NCBI GenBank assembly: GCA_963773635.1
Contig: CAVZBW010000002.1
Coordinates: 1,103,389-1,167,388, forward strand
Reading direction: 5' to 3'
Origin: CAVZBW01 sp963773635
GTDB taxonomy: Bacteria > Actinomycetota > Acidimicrobiia > Acidimicrobiales > RAAP-2
Length of the DNA stretch: 64,000 bases
This document shows positions 44,473-53,832 of this stretch, one piece after another. The notes under the pieces are model-generated. The model was given only the letters and a program-made list of their open reading frames with translations. It made no database searches and was not told where the DNA came from. The position numbers and the translations under genes are program-made. How positions within the stretch are numbered: the first letter of the stretch is position 1; each line of letters begins with the position of its first letter.

Positions 44473-45699
44473 CTAGATAGTTCTCAACGCTTCGGTTGGC
44501 GACAGGCGAGTTGCTCGCATCGCCGGATACAGACCCGCAATCACTCCGACGACAAGGGCAAGTGCAACCGCCCCGACGAGCGCGTCGCCTGGTACGACCG
44601 TGCTCCAATGGCGCGCCTCGGAATAGATGGTGGTCGTGAATCCACCGAGCACCGCACCGATCGTCCCGCCCACCAGCGCGAGCAATCCGGCTTCGGCGAC
44701 GAACTGCACGCCGATCTGGCGGCGAGTCGCCCCGAGAGCGCGGCGGAGTCCGATCTCGCCTCGCCGCTCGAGCACCGCGATGACCATCACGTTCGCGATT
44801 CCGACTCCACCGACGAGCAACGCCACGCCACCTAGCGCGAGAAACAGGCTTTGGAACGCGGCCGAGGCGTCAGCCCGAGCAACGAGCGCGTCGGAGGGAT
44901 TGGCGATGCTGACGTCCTGCGGTGCCGCAGGGTCGGCCGTGGCCGGAAGGACCGTAGCGACCGCTGCGACGCTTGTGGGGTCCGTTCGCACATAGATCTC
45001 GACTGGCGAGGAGTTCGCTCGAAGGAGGCTGTCGGCGACTGGGAATCCGATCAAGGCCGACCGATCGAGCTCGGGTGCAAGCGCCACGGGGTTGAGGATT
45101 CCAACAACGGCGAACTCATGACCGCCGAGCCACACCGGAACTGAACCGTCCGCTCGGTCGATGCCGAGTACGCTCGCGGTGGTGGCGCCGAGCACGACAG
45201 CCGGGAAATGCGCGGTCGCCCGGTTGAGAAATCGACCTCGAGCAAGGCTTCCCTCGACCGTTTGCAGCAGCTTGGTGTCCGCGGTGTACACGGAGATGGC
45301 GTTCGTATTGACCGACGGGATTCGCGGGTTTCGGTAGACGGAGGCATTCACACTCCCGATGGCGGCGGCGGAAAGGACCGGGCCGATGCGGCCAATCATC
45401 GAGGGCGCTGTGTTCGGAAGGGTGACGGTCTGTCCCGAAAACGACTGGCCGGGCGTGACCGTGAGGAGATTGGTGCCGAGGGCGTCGATCTCCGCGACAA
45501 GCTGCGCTCGACTCGACGTCGAGATACCAAGCACCGCGACCAATGTCGCTACGCCCAGCGCGACGCCGAGCGCCGAGAGGATCGCGCGGGCGGGTCGTCC
45601 GCGAAGGCCCTCCGCGCCCAGGAGAGCGACATCGCCGGCACGCAACCTGCTCTTCGCGCGTTCGGAGGACGACCCGTCCCGTCGGTCCCGACCGCTCAT
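44473..45699 (-). CDS. MacB/FtsX-like ABC transporter permease
   Basis: About 408 residues with a FtsX-type layout. An N-terminal helix ILSALGVALGVATLVAVLGI is followed by a large periplasmic MacB-like core domain (IDALGTNLLTVTPGQSFSG, VEGSLARGRFLNRATAHFPA). Three C-terminal helices follow (FLALGGVALLVGGVGIANVM, EAGLLALVGGTIGAVLG, ALVVGVIAGLYPAMRATRLS). ERRGEIGLRRALGATRRQIG is the coupling helix signature. The start ATG 45699 overlaps the ATPase stop by 4 bases. Partners are the ATPase and adaptor upstream. Confidence 0.92.
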   Translation of the reverse strand: MSGRDRRDGSSSERAKSRLRAGDVALLGAEGLRGRPARAILSALGVALGVATLVAVLGISTSSRAQLVAEIDALGTNLLTVTPGQSFSGQTVTLPNTAPSMIGRIGPVLSAAAIGSVNASVYRNPRIPSVNTNAISVYTADTKLLQTVEGSLARGRFLNRATAHFPAVVLGATTASVLGIDRADGSVPVWLGGHEFAVVGILNPVALAPELDRSALIGFPVADSLLRANSSPVEIYVRTDPTSVAAVATVLPATADPAAPQDVSIANPSDALVARADASAAFQSLFLALGGVALLVGGVGIANVMVIAVLERRGEIGLRRALGATRRQIGVQFVAEAGLLALVGGTIGAVLGGFTTTIYSEARHWSTVVPGDALVGAVALALVVGVIAGLYPAMRATRLSPTEALRTI

Positions 45700-46382
45700 C
45701 GGGGCACCGAGACATCCGACTCGATCGCACCGTCGCGGAGCCGGATGGTGCGATGGGCGGAATCGGCGACATCGAGGCTGTGCGTCACGATGATGACCGT
45801 GGTGCCTGATCGGTTGACACCCCGTAGGAGCTCCAGAATCTCTCCTCCGGTCGTGGTATCGAGATTGCCCGTCGGTTCGTCGGCGAAGACGATCGCCGGA
45901 GCCCCGACCAGGGCGCGAGCGATCGCCACCCGCTGGCACTCTCCACCCGACAGCTGGCTCGGAAGGTGCGACTCGCGTTTCGCCAGCCCTACCCCCTCGA
46001 GCGCACCTGCGGCCGCCAGCCTGCGCTCCCGTCTGGGTAAACCTCGATAGAGGAGGCCGGTGGCCACGTTGTCAAGCGCCGAGAGCGTTGGGAGGAGAAA
46101 GAACTGCTGGAAGACGAAGCCAATGTGGCGGGAGCGGAACGCAGAGAGCTCGCTGTCGTCAAGGTCGACCACTGCCTCCCCGGCGACCCGAACGGCGCCA
46201 TGTGTTGGTCGCTCCAGCGTGCCACCCACAGAGAGCATCGTGGTCTTCCCCGACCCTGAGGGCCCCGCGATCGCGACGAATTCTCCCCGTTCAATGCGGA
46301 GCGAGACGTCATCGAGGGCGACGACTGGCGTCGATGCCGGGTACAACTTCGTCACGTCGACCAGCTCGAGGGCGGCGCTCAT
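45696..46382 (-). CDS. MacB/LolD-type ABC transporter ATPase
   Basis: Intact 228-residue ATPase: Walker A IAGPSGSGKTTMLSVGG, signature LSGGECQRVAIARALVG, Walker B AIVFADEPTGNLDTTTG and H-loop TVIIVTHSLDVADSAHR. RHIGFVFQQFFLLPTLSALD is the typical Q-loop of the LolD/MacB family. ATG 46382 overlaps the adaptor stop by 4 bases. It energises the mechanotransmission-type permease downstream. Confidence 0.95.
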   Translation of the reverse strand: MSAALELVDVTKLYPASTPVVALDDVSLRIERGEFVAIAGPSGSGKTTMLSVGGTLERPTHGAVRVAGEAVVDLDDSELSAFRSRHIGFVFQQFFLLPTLSALDNVATGLLYRGLPRRERRLAAAGALEGVGLAKRESHLPSQLSGGECQRVAIARALVGAPAIVFADEPTGNLDTTTGGEILELLRGVNRSGTTVIIVTHSLDVADSAHRTIRLRDGAIESDVSVPR

Positions 46383-47471
46383 TGAGAGACGACGACCTTC
46401 GTTCCCGCCACTATCCCGCTCCCGCGCAGCTCCACCAACGTGTTCGAGTAGAGGCCGGTCGTTACGCCGACGAGCCGATGCGTCCCCGACGGCTCGACGA
46501 TTTCGACACCGTAGCCGCCCCCCGAGAGCGCGAGGAGCGCCGAGATCGGGGCAGCGAGGACATTCGCCGCCTCCTCGGTCGTGAGCGAGACCTGCACCGC
46601 CACTCCGGTCGCGGTGCCCGTCGCCGACGGATCGGACGGTGTCACCATCAGCTGTTCGGACGGCGTGGCTGCCGACGAGGAGCTTCCCTGGCTGCTCGAC
46701 GACGAGGAGGCTGGCCGAAGGTGGGACCGGGCCGATCGCGGTGATCGTGCCTGGCGTCGTCGAGTTCGACGGGAGGGTGATCGTCACCGGCTCACCGACG
46801 CTCACCGTTGGGGCGTTGGTGGGATCGAGCGGGACGGTCACCGTCCTGGCCGTCGTGGTGACCTGATACGGAAGGTCGCCAGACGCAGCCGCGTGGCCGA
46901 TGGCGACGCTCTCGGCACCGACGACGACCGGCGAGGGGAGAAAGACAACCTGCCCCAGTGGGATCTGGCCGGTTGCGGGTTGGCCTTCTGCCCGCTGCCA
47001 GCGCTCGATGGCGTCGACGGTGAGCGAGTCGAAGTCGCCGCTCGCGGTGGAGAAGAGCCCGGCGGCGTCACCGAAGCCGATCAGAGTGGACTGCAACTCG
47101 GCCACGTCGGGGCCGTCGGTCATGCCGGCGGCGAACGGACGCCACGCGGGTGTACCGCCGGTCATGAGCACCACGGGTAGGTTGTCGACCCGGTAGAGCA
47201 CCTGACCGGCGCTGACGAGGGTACCGACGGAGGGCAGTTGGGTGTAGGTCCCCGTGAGCCGGTTGACGACCGGATCAGTGGGGGCGTAGCCGAGAGTTCC
47301 GGCCATGAGCACCGAGTCGGCGAGCGTGGTACGGATGACCGTCGCCGTGGTCGCCGGAGGCGGCTTCGGCGCCGCTGGGGTCGAAGATCCTCCCCGCACC
47401 GCGATCGTCGTGACCGACCCGGCGATCGCCGCGGCGACGACCCCGGCAGTCACGATGATCGACCGCCTCAC
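46379..47471 (-). CDS. HlyD-like adaptor with peptidoglycan-binding domain (one frameshift)
   Basis: Begins GTG 47471 behind GGGGAGGGGGCC with a signal-anchor helix IIVTAGVVAAAIAGSVTTIA. TDGPDVAELQSTLIGFG then LTVDAIERWQRAEGQPATGQ is a PG_binding_1-like domain. IPLGQVVFLPSPVVVGAES and VGEPVTITLPSNSTTPGTIT are adaptor strands. After a break near 46710 the next frame gives VQVSLTTEEAANVLAAPISA and ends LRGSGIVAGTKVVVSQ, typical of the MFP beta-barrel/membrane-proximal part. One base restores about 364 residues. It links the permease to the cell wall. Confidence 0.88.
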
Positions 47472-48095
47472 GGCCCCCTCCCCTCGTCGTGGCTGCCTGC
47501 GGGCAGCAGGTGCTGACAGGCGCTGTCCGCCGCCCGAAACTGGGGCGAGTAGCGGCCGAAGCCATTGTTGATCCCTGGCACATTCCCCAGGCCCAGATCG
47601 CCGTACTGGTCGGGGTCGAGCATGGCGATGTCGTGGCTGCGCATGCAGCGGGCGTAGCTCGTGCGCGCGGCGAGCTGTGCCGCGGAGATCGCAGGACCAC
47701 CAGATCCCCCATTCCCGGCCCCCGATGTCTGAAGAAAATGAATGCAGGCATCGAAGGCAGCGCCGTTGGAGGCCGTTCGAGAGGGCACTTGCATTGTCAG
47801 GCCCGCATGGCCTGGTGATCGGATCGGGCACTGGATCAGGCTGGTTGACTCCATGACTCCGCATGCATCTAGCGAAGTCGACCATGTGCTGATCATCGAG
47901 CGCAATCTGTTGCGCCTTGCTGAGTATGGGTGCCGTCGTCGTTGTCGATCCTCCGCGGCTGGGCAGGCTTGCGATCGATCGACTTGGCGATGGCGACGAA
48001 CACGCCGCCGAGAGCACTGCGATCAGGGCGAGCCCAACGAAGCCGCCGCATCCGCTCCAACGCCATCGCGCCGAACTGCGTTTCCTCCAATTCAC
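47468..48095 (-). CDS. Secreted lipoprotein with two ARCMRSH-type repeats (one frameshift)
   Basis: GTG 48095 has GAGGAG upstream. The signal peptide GFVGLALIAVLSAACSS ends in a lipobox LSAAC. The mature part holds two related blocks, VDFARCMRSHGVNQPDP and TSYARCMRSHDIAMLDPDQY, each followed by a CxHxL-type segment (FDACIHFLQ, DSACQHLLP). A frame change lies near 47800. This is a cysteine-containing actinobacterial lipoprotein type of unknown function. It starts the MacAB-like operon and overlaps the adaptor gene (GTGA), suggesting a role in the same export or envelope-sensing pathway. Confidence 0.75.
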
Positions 48096-48291
48096 AATCA
48101 CACTCCTCGCTTCGGAACCAACGACCAAGAACGTGGTAGTTCTACGCTTGGCCGGATAACAACACCCCTACAAAGATCGCCGTAAGGCCGGCGTGGCCGA
48201 AGGCCCAACCGCAGGTCACAAGCACCGTCAAGAGGGACGAATGGCGCAGCGTGTTACCTCGTTGTAAGGCGCGTTCTGGCAACATGGTGCG

Positions 48292-48948
48292 ATGCGCGTG
48301 CTCGTCGTCGAAGACCAGGTCGGCGCTCGGCCGACTACATCGCCGACGGGCTGCGGGACCAAGGGTTCGCGGCCGACGTCGCCTACGACGGTTCCGTGGG
48401 TCTCGAGAAAGCACTCATGAATCAGTACGACGTGATCGTCTTGGACCGAGATCTGCCGAAGGTCCACGGCGACGCCCTCTGTGCAACCTTGGTCGCCGGG
48501 CCGACGCCGGCTCGAATCCTGATGTTGACGGCTGCCGCAGAGATCGATGCACGCGTGGAAGGCCTCAACCTCGGTGCCGACGACTACCTGACGAAACCCT
48601 TCGCGTTTGCCGAGCTCGTCGCCGCGTATCCATGCGCTCACGAGGCGCGCACCGGCGACTCCACCCCTCGTCGTTCGCGGCGATGTGCTGCTGGACCGCT
48701 CGCGACGTCGAGTTAGCCGAGGCGGAAGGCCGATCTCGTTGAACAAGAAGGAGACGTCCGTTCTCGAGGTCTTACTCGTCGCCGATGGTGCGGTCGTGAG
48801 TGCGGAACAACTGCTCGAGACCGTATGGGACGAGCACACCGATCCTTTCACGAACACCGTGTCGGTGACCGTTGCCCGCCTCCGCAAGAAGCTCGGTGAA
48901 CCAGAGATCATCGAGACCATCGTCGGTAGCGGCTATCGGATCCCATGA
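48292..48948 (+). CDS. OmpR/PhoB family response regulator (two frameshifts)
   Basis: MRVLVVEDQV is in the first frame. The receiver continues in the next as ADYIADGLRDQGFAADVAYD, IVLDRDLPKVHGDALCATLV (phosphoacceptor Asp) and GADDYLTKPFAFAELVA (Lys). After a second break near 48628 the winged helix follows: RPISLNKKETSVLEVLLVAD, TVWDEHTDPFTNTVSVTVAR then LRKKLGEPEIIETIVGSGYR. Two single-base changes restore about 218 residues. The stop overlaps the kinase start by 4 bases. It is divergent from the MacAB-like operon and likely regulates it. Confidence 0.88.
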
Positions 48949-50034
48949 TCCGCCGCACCGTGCGATTTCGCCTCGCCGTCCGCTACGCAGCGCTCTTCTT
49001 GGTCGCCAGTTCCGTGGTTCTTGTCATCTCGTTTGGGCTCGTCTCGCACAGCTTCTCGACATTGCCAAACAGGCCTTCGGGGTACCAAATCAACCACACG
49101 CTCAGAGACGTGCTGCTGTTTTCGTTGCTCGGACTCGGCGCGATGGCGCTCATCTCGGGCGGGCTCGGTTGGCTCATGGCCGGCCGGGTACTTCGACCGG
49201 TTCGAGAGATCACCAACACCGCTCGACGCGCGTCCGAGGAGAGCCTCGCCGAGCGGGTCGGGCTCGAAGGACCACCCGACGAGATGAAAGAGCTGGCCGA
49301 TACGTTCGACGCCATGCTCGATCGCCTCGAGGCGGCATTCGCGAGTCAACGGGTCTTCATCGCCAACGCCTCACACGAGCTGCGGACTCCGCTCACCGCG
49401 ATGCTCACAGCCATCGAGGTCACGCTCGCCAAGCCCGACCGCACGCCGGCACAGCTTGAAGCAATGGCCGAGCTCGTGCGGCTCGAGGTCGAATCACTCC
49501 AACGGCTTGATCGACGCTCTCCTCACCCTGGCGAGAAGCGAGCGTGGTACTGCAACGAACGAGTTCGTAGACCTGGCGACAGCGTGCGAGGACTCACTTG
49601 ATGCCGCCACGAGTCGAATTGAGGATCGCGATCTCAAAGTGACGTGCGCACTTGAACCGGCGGAGTTGGACGGAGATCGACTGCTCCTCGAACGCATGGT
49701 TGGCAATATCATCGATAACGCGACGCGCCACTGCGACCGGGAGGGCTGGATTCGCGTCAGTTCTGGGCGGCGAGACAACACCGTGTTCATGGAAGTCGTC
49801 AACAGCGGCGAACCGATTCCCAACGATGTCGTGCCCTCTCTTCTTGAGCCGTTTCGCCGAGCGAACTCACGGGTCGGCGATGCCGAGGGAGCCGGACTCG
49901 GACTTGCCATCGTGAATGCAGTCGCAACGTCGCATCACGGAACGGTGGCGCTGAGCGGTCGCGTCGGTGGCGGACTTGAGGTTCTCGTGCAGCTGCCAAT
50001 CCAAAGTAAGGTCGTCGACCGGTCCTCTACCTAG
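48945..50034 (+). CDS. Sensor histidine kinase (one frameshift)
   Basis: Two membrane helices (YAALFLVASSVVLVISFGLV, VLLFSLLGLGAMALISGGLG) flank a short outer domain. A HAMP region (GRVLRPVREITNTARRASEE) follows. The H-box is FIANASHELRTPLTAMLTAI. After a break near 49500 the ATPase domain has the N-box MVGNIIDNATRHC and the G-box GAGLGLAIVNAVATSHHG. One base restores about 362 residues. ATG 48945 overlaps the regulator stop. The outer domain is too short to name its signal; cell-envelope stress would fit the MacAB neighbours. Confidence 0.9.
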
Positions 50035-50640
50035 CTAGGACCGGAAATGAGACGGTTGCGTGGTACCCGCAAGTGCGGGCCGTTCCATGGCAGGTACTTC
50101 CGCTGGGGGGCTCGACTTCGTTCCGTCGCATCGCAGCGACGCCTCTGCGGATCATCCGAGCCCGGATCGTAACGGGCCTCCTTTGCATGTTTAGGGCAGC
50201 TGCATAGGGAATGCCTTGTGCAGCCCGATGCACCGCAATCTCGACCGAAGCCTGATCGGCGGTTACGAACAGCCTGTGTTCATGGCAGTCCTGGGCGCCG
50301 CCGCCGCCTTCGAGATCGTCTGGTACTGGTCCACCACACCAATGCGGTCGCGCCCCGCTGAACCGTGATCGCTGTCAACGCGATCACAGGGGGCGGGCCG
50401 TTCGCCCTATGGCGCTGGGGCACGGCCCGAGAATCAGTCCCGAGAAACCTTCGGCACCTCTCCGAACGAAACCGCTGGGCAACGGCTTGCGATCGGGCCC
50501 TTGCCCTATGCTGCGGAGGCACGGGTTGATCAGCACATGGAAGCGAAGTGATCAACCCGCAAGAGAGTGTGACTGCGACCAAGCCGCCAAGCTGCGGTTT
50601 CGTACGCCTTCTAACCCAAAAGTCGAAAGTTCACATATCG
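50035..50640. other. Gene-free interval with hairpins
   Basis: No convincing gene. It contains an 8-bp inverted repeat GTGATCGC-tgtcaac-GCGATCAC near 50368-50390 and an 11-bp inverted repeat CGGGTTGATCA (50522-50532) / TGATCAACCCG (50549-50559) with a 16-base loop. The second could terminate transcription or be a protein-binding site next to the attachment-site-like tRNA fragment. Confidence 0.5.
50522..50559. terminator. Perfect 11-bp inverted repeat
   Basis: CGGGTTGATCA and TGATCAACCCG separated by 16 bases, in the gap before the tRNA fragment. It may be a terminator or a binding site for an excision or integration protein. No T tract follows. Confidence 0.4.
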
Positions 50641-50684
50641 TGGGGGGGAGGGATTTGAACCCTCGACCTTCGGGTTATGAGCCC
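50641..50684 (-). other. tRNA-Met (CAU) 3' half, attachment-site-like scar
   Basis: On the minus strand it reads GGGCTCATAACCC (anticodon loop with CAT), then a variable loop and a perfect T-arm GAGGG-TTCAAAT-CCCTC followed by CCCCCCC. This is the second half of a tRNA-Met gene. Upstream there is no pairing acceptor strand or normal D-arm, so no whole tRNA is present. Three-prime tRNA halves of about 45 bases are the usual attL/attR scars left by tyrosine integrases. It marks the left edge of the defence island that follows. Confidence 0.65.
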
Positions 50685-51146
50685 TAGCGAGACCGTCTAC
50701 GCCATCTTCCGGCTTCGTCCCAGGTAGTCCGTACTCGACGCTGACCAGGGCTTTCATATGCTCCAGGCGTCGGACCAGCGTCGCGGTCGCGACGAACATT
50801 TCCCGATTTGTAGGGACAAATTAGGGATGCCCAGCGCGATCGCCGCACCGGGTTGCTGACGAAACACGCATGAGCACAGCCGAACAGGCGTCGCAACCGC
50901 GAAGGTCGGCGCAAGGGGACCGGCTCTATCGGCGCGGACAGCGACTCTGCGACCCGTCTGGGTTCGTGTCGGATCGACATCGCGTCGCCCGCGTGTGCGT
51001 GTGAGCAACGCCAAACGGTCGCCGAAGCCCGGACTCCTTCAAAGGCTCAGGCCGTGCCTCGCCTCGCTGAGGCGAGGGCCTCTTGCGGTGTCCCGACCCC
51101 AGCGCCCTCGGAGTGCGTCGCATCCGCTCCCACGAGGGCAAACGCA

Positions 51147-51371
51147 ATGGCTTCCCGTCTCTCCTTCCACACTGTCCGCAACGCCGCGGGCCACGTGCGT
51201 CACACGCTGTTCCCCTCGCGCCCCGCCGCACTTGTCGTGCTCGCGGTTGAGGCCGGCGCGCTACTCATCGGCGTTCCGCCCGCAGCCCATGTCGTACTGG
51301 CGGTCGTCACTCACTTGGCGATCATGGCTCGCCAGACTGCCCTCCACGGTCGGCCTCACAGCCGACCCTGA
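51147..51371 (+). CDS. Possible small membrane protein
   Basis: A 74-residue frame, MASRLSFHTVRNAAGHVRHT then a hydrophobic stretch LVVLAVEAGALLIGVPPAAH and VVLAVVTHLAIMARQ. GAGGG stands about 10 bases before ATG 51147. I know no family for it. It converges on drmC. The interval 50685-51146 shows no other gene that I can support. Confidence 0.35.
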   Translation: MASRLSFHTVRNAAGHVRHTLFPSRPAALVVLAVEAGALLIGVPPAAHVVLAVVTHLAIMARQTALHGRPHSRP

Positions 51372-51379
51372 CACCGCGC

Positions 51380-52125
51380 TCAGTGCTGCCGGTACAGATC
51401 GAGGATCGACTCGACGACGCCAACCATATGCCCGCGCACGAGGACGCCGAGCTCGAGATTGTGTCCAGCGATACCCGCGCCAGTGACGTTCGCGCTCCCG
51501 ATGTACGCCGACGAGGAGTCGGACGTGAGGACCTTTAGGTGCGCCCACGGCGCGTCGTATCGAAGTCTCGAGACAGTGAAGTTCGTAGGATCCCCCGACC
51601 GCACGATGGTGGCCTTGAGGTCTTCGAGTGCGTCGTCTGCATGGGTCGATCGAGTCGGTAGCAGGATCTCCAGGTGCACGCGTGCGCGTCGTAGCGGCTG
51701 CGAGTGCATCACCGATGAAGGACAATCCGGGTCGGTCAATGAAGGGCGCGACGAGGCGCAGCGTCGCCGTGGCGTGCACGACGAGCTGGACCAGGGTCTC
51801 GCCGGTCGTGCGTCGCAAACCGACCGGCAGTGTCGTGCCGCCAGGCAGCGACGCGACGAGGTCCCACGGCTCGGCGATTGTTACCGAGCGCCGACCGAGG
51901 ACCCAGGCTGCACCTTCGCTGACACGCAGCCCCTACTCGGTCCGGATCACCCCCGAGACGTGCGCGCACGATACCGACGAGATCCGGGTGCAAACCGGCA
52001 CGAGCCGCGCCGCCGCGGTCTTCGCGTGCGGCGCCGAGCAACGCCTCGAGGTCTCTTGCGGCGGCCCACGGGTCCGCGGAACCGTCGAGAACGCCGCCGA
52101 CGAGTTCCGCATCGTCTATGGCCAC
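51380..52125 (-). CDS. drmC: DISARM DrmC-like phospholipase D-family protein (frameshifts)
   Basis: About 248 residues over several frames. The visible pieces are VTIAEPWDLVASLPGGTTLP, VGLRRTTGETLVQLVVHATA, LRLVAPFIDRPGLSFIGDAL, EDLKATIVRSGDPTNFTVSR, and the HKD motif AHLKVLTSDSSSAYIGSANV then GHNLELGVLV. The H-x-K-x4-D..GSxN signature is the phospholipase D nuclease fold used by DrmC. GTG 52125 overlaps the drmB stop by 10 bases. It is the last gene of the DISARM operon; DrmC is dispensable in known systems. Confidence 0.8.
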
Positions 52126-53832
52126 GTCACCCCGCCTCGACGAGGAACCCGTGCCGCGCCGAACAACTCCGAGCGGTGCAGGAACCGATTGAACCAGCGA
52201 CACGAGGGTTCGCCCAGATGGAGACACGCCATGCACGCTCCACCGCCGCTGCGGCAACCGGGGTCGAGTGCGCACCGTGATTCGCCCTCGACGAGATCGG
52301 CGAGGAAGCGGTGCAGCGACGTCTCGAACACGGCCTGCAATCCACCGAGCACGAAGTCGCCGCGCGATGCCGCGTAGATGACGAACGACAGGTGATGAGG
52401 TAGGAGGTACTCAGCGAGACCGTCGCGTTCGATGCCCGCGAATGCCGCGAGTCGTCGGATGGTGCGATGGGCGTACGAGTGCACGAGCAGAGAGGAGGTC
52501 TCCGCCAAGTGGTTGGTACTGCTCCTGCGTAGCGAACGGGATATCGATGCGCTCTAACAAGCGCGAGGCGCGCAGCGCGACTGTCTGCCACGTCGGGGAG
52601 GGCATGACCGCCAGCGACGAGGTGGCGATATACGTGCATCGGGTCGAGTCGGAACAAGAGTGCCTCGGTGCGCGGAGCGACCCGTAGGCACGGATGTGGC
52701 CGCGTTCCCGGAAGGGAACGAGGCGAGCGGCGCCCGGAGTGAGGTCGCCGCGTGTGTAACCGTACGCCAGCGTGGCGACGGGGAAGTTGGCGAGAAGGTC
52801 GACACCCTCGAGATGAGCGACACGCATCGCATCGCCGTATGCGCCGTCATACAGCGTGCGCAGCGGCGGTGTGGTTCCGGCGACCATGTCGCTGACGCGG
52901 GTGCGCCCTCCGCGCACCGCCGAGGCGAGACTGAGTGCTTCTTCGTACGCCTTCGTGCGCACGCTGTCCGGGAGCGAGACTCCTGCATCGCCCGCGCCGC
53001 TGTCGGCCTCACCCTTGTCCACGGCATCCTGCGCGAACTGTCGCGCGGTCTCCTCCGACAGACCGGCTTGACGGAACGTTTCGACGAGACCGGCGAGGGT
53101 CTGGCGTCCGCTCGTTGGGTCGTCGGCCGTCATGCCATCGAGCACCCATTCGAGGGCGCGCGCACCACCTCCGGCCGCTCTGAGGCGAGCCGCCTCTGCC
53201 GGATCGGGCGGATTCACGAGCACCGCAAATCTGGGTGAGTAGACGACGGCCGCACGATGCACGGTGAGGGCCATGCCGCCGTCACCGCAGTTGCATGGTT
53301 GAAATGGGAAGCCTCCACGCGTCAGCGCTCTGTTGCAGGTGGGACAGTTGAAGCGCAGTTCCTTCGCCGTCGCGGTGCCGGGGAGCTTGACGGCCACCGC
53401 ATTGTGCGTGGGACACCGAGGCAGGAACGGCTCACCGGACGCCCCGCACGTGTGGTACGTGACGAACTGCATCTGAGCACGCGATTGTCCGCCGCATGCA
53501 CACCGCTCCTCTCTGCGACGGGTGATGCTGCCGCACACCTTGCATCGCCACTGCTCGGGGAACGTCTCGACGAGCACGCCGCGGTCCATGTTCAGCCCGA
53601 CCACCTCGACGGTGGTACGAGCGCGCAACTCTCCCTCGACGCCGTCGTCCATGCCGGCGGCGGACCACGGCGCGATCGCTCCGAGCAATGCAGCCCGCAC
53701 GGCGTCCTGGTCGAGTGGGAGCGGCACGGGATCGAGCCAGTGCGCCACCTTCCAGATCCGACCGTCGAGATCCGCGGTCTGACCCGGCAGCAAACCGAAC
53801 AACACCTGCGATGCACCGCGCTCAACTCTCAC
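52116..53832 (-). CDS. drmB: DISARM DrmB-like DUF1998 zinc protein (frameshifts)
   Basis: About 572 residues. GTG 53832 opens VRVERGASQVLFGLLPGQTA. A first zinc cluster is EQWRCKVCGS, ERCACGG, then CPTCNRALT and PFQPCNCGDGG. LEGVDLLANFPVATLAYGYT is typical DUF1998. After two frame changes near 52670 and 52510 the C-terminus reads LVHSYAHRTIRRLAAFAGIE, HLSFVIYAASRGDFVLGGLQ and the cysteine set CALDPGCRSGGGACMACLHL. The stop at 52116 is intact. GTGA overlap with drmA at 53829-53832 shows coupling. DrmA and DrmB together bind DNA ends in characterised systems. Confidence 0.85.

Noticed and set aside
45696..48128. One 810-residue open frame covering lipoprotein, adaptor and ATPase
   Set aside because: It is a chance read-through of frameshifted genes. 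Signal peptides, overlapping starts (GTG 47471, ATG 46382) and the continuing motifs in other frames show three separate genes.
50641..50725. A complete tRNA-Met gene
   Set aside because: Only the anticodon loop, T-arm and 3' acceptor strand are present. No matching 5' acceptor strand or normal D-arm precedes, and one anticodon-stem pair is mismatched.
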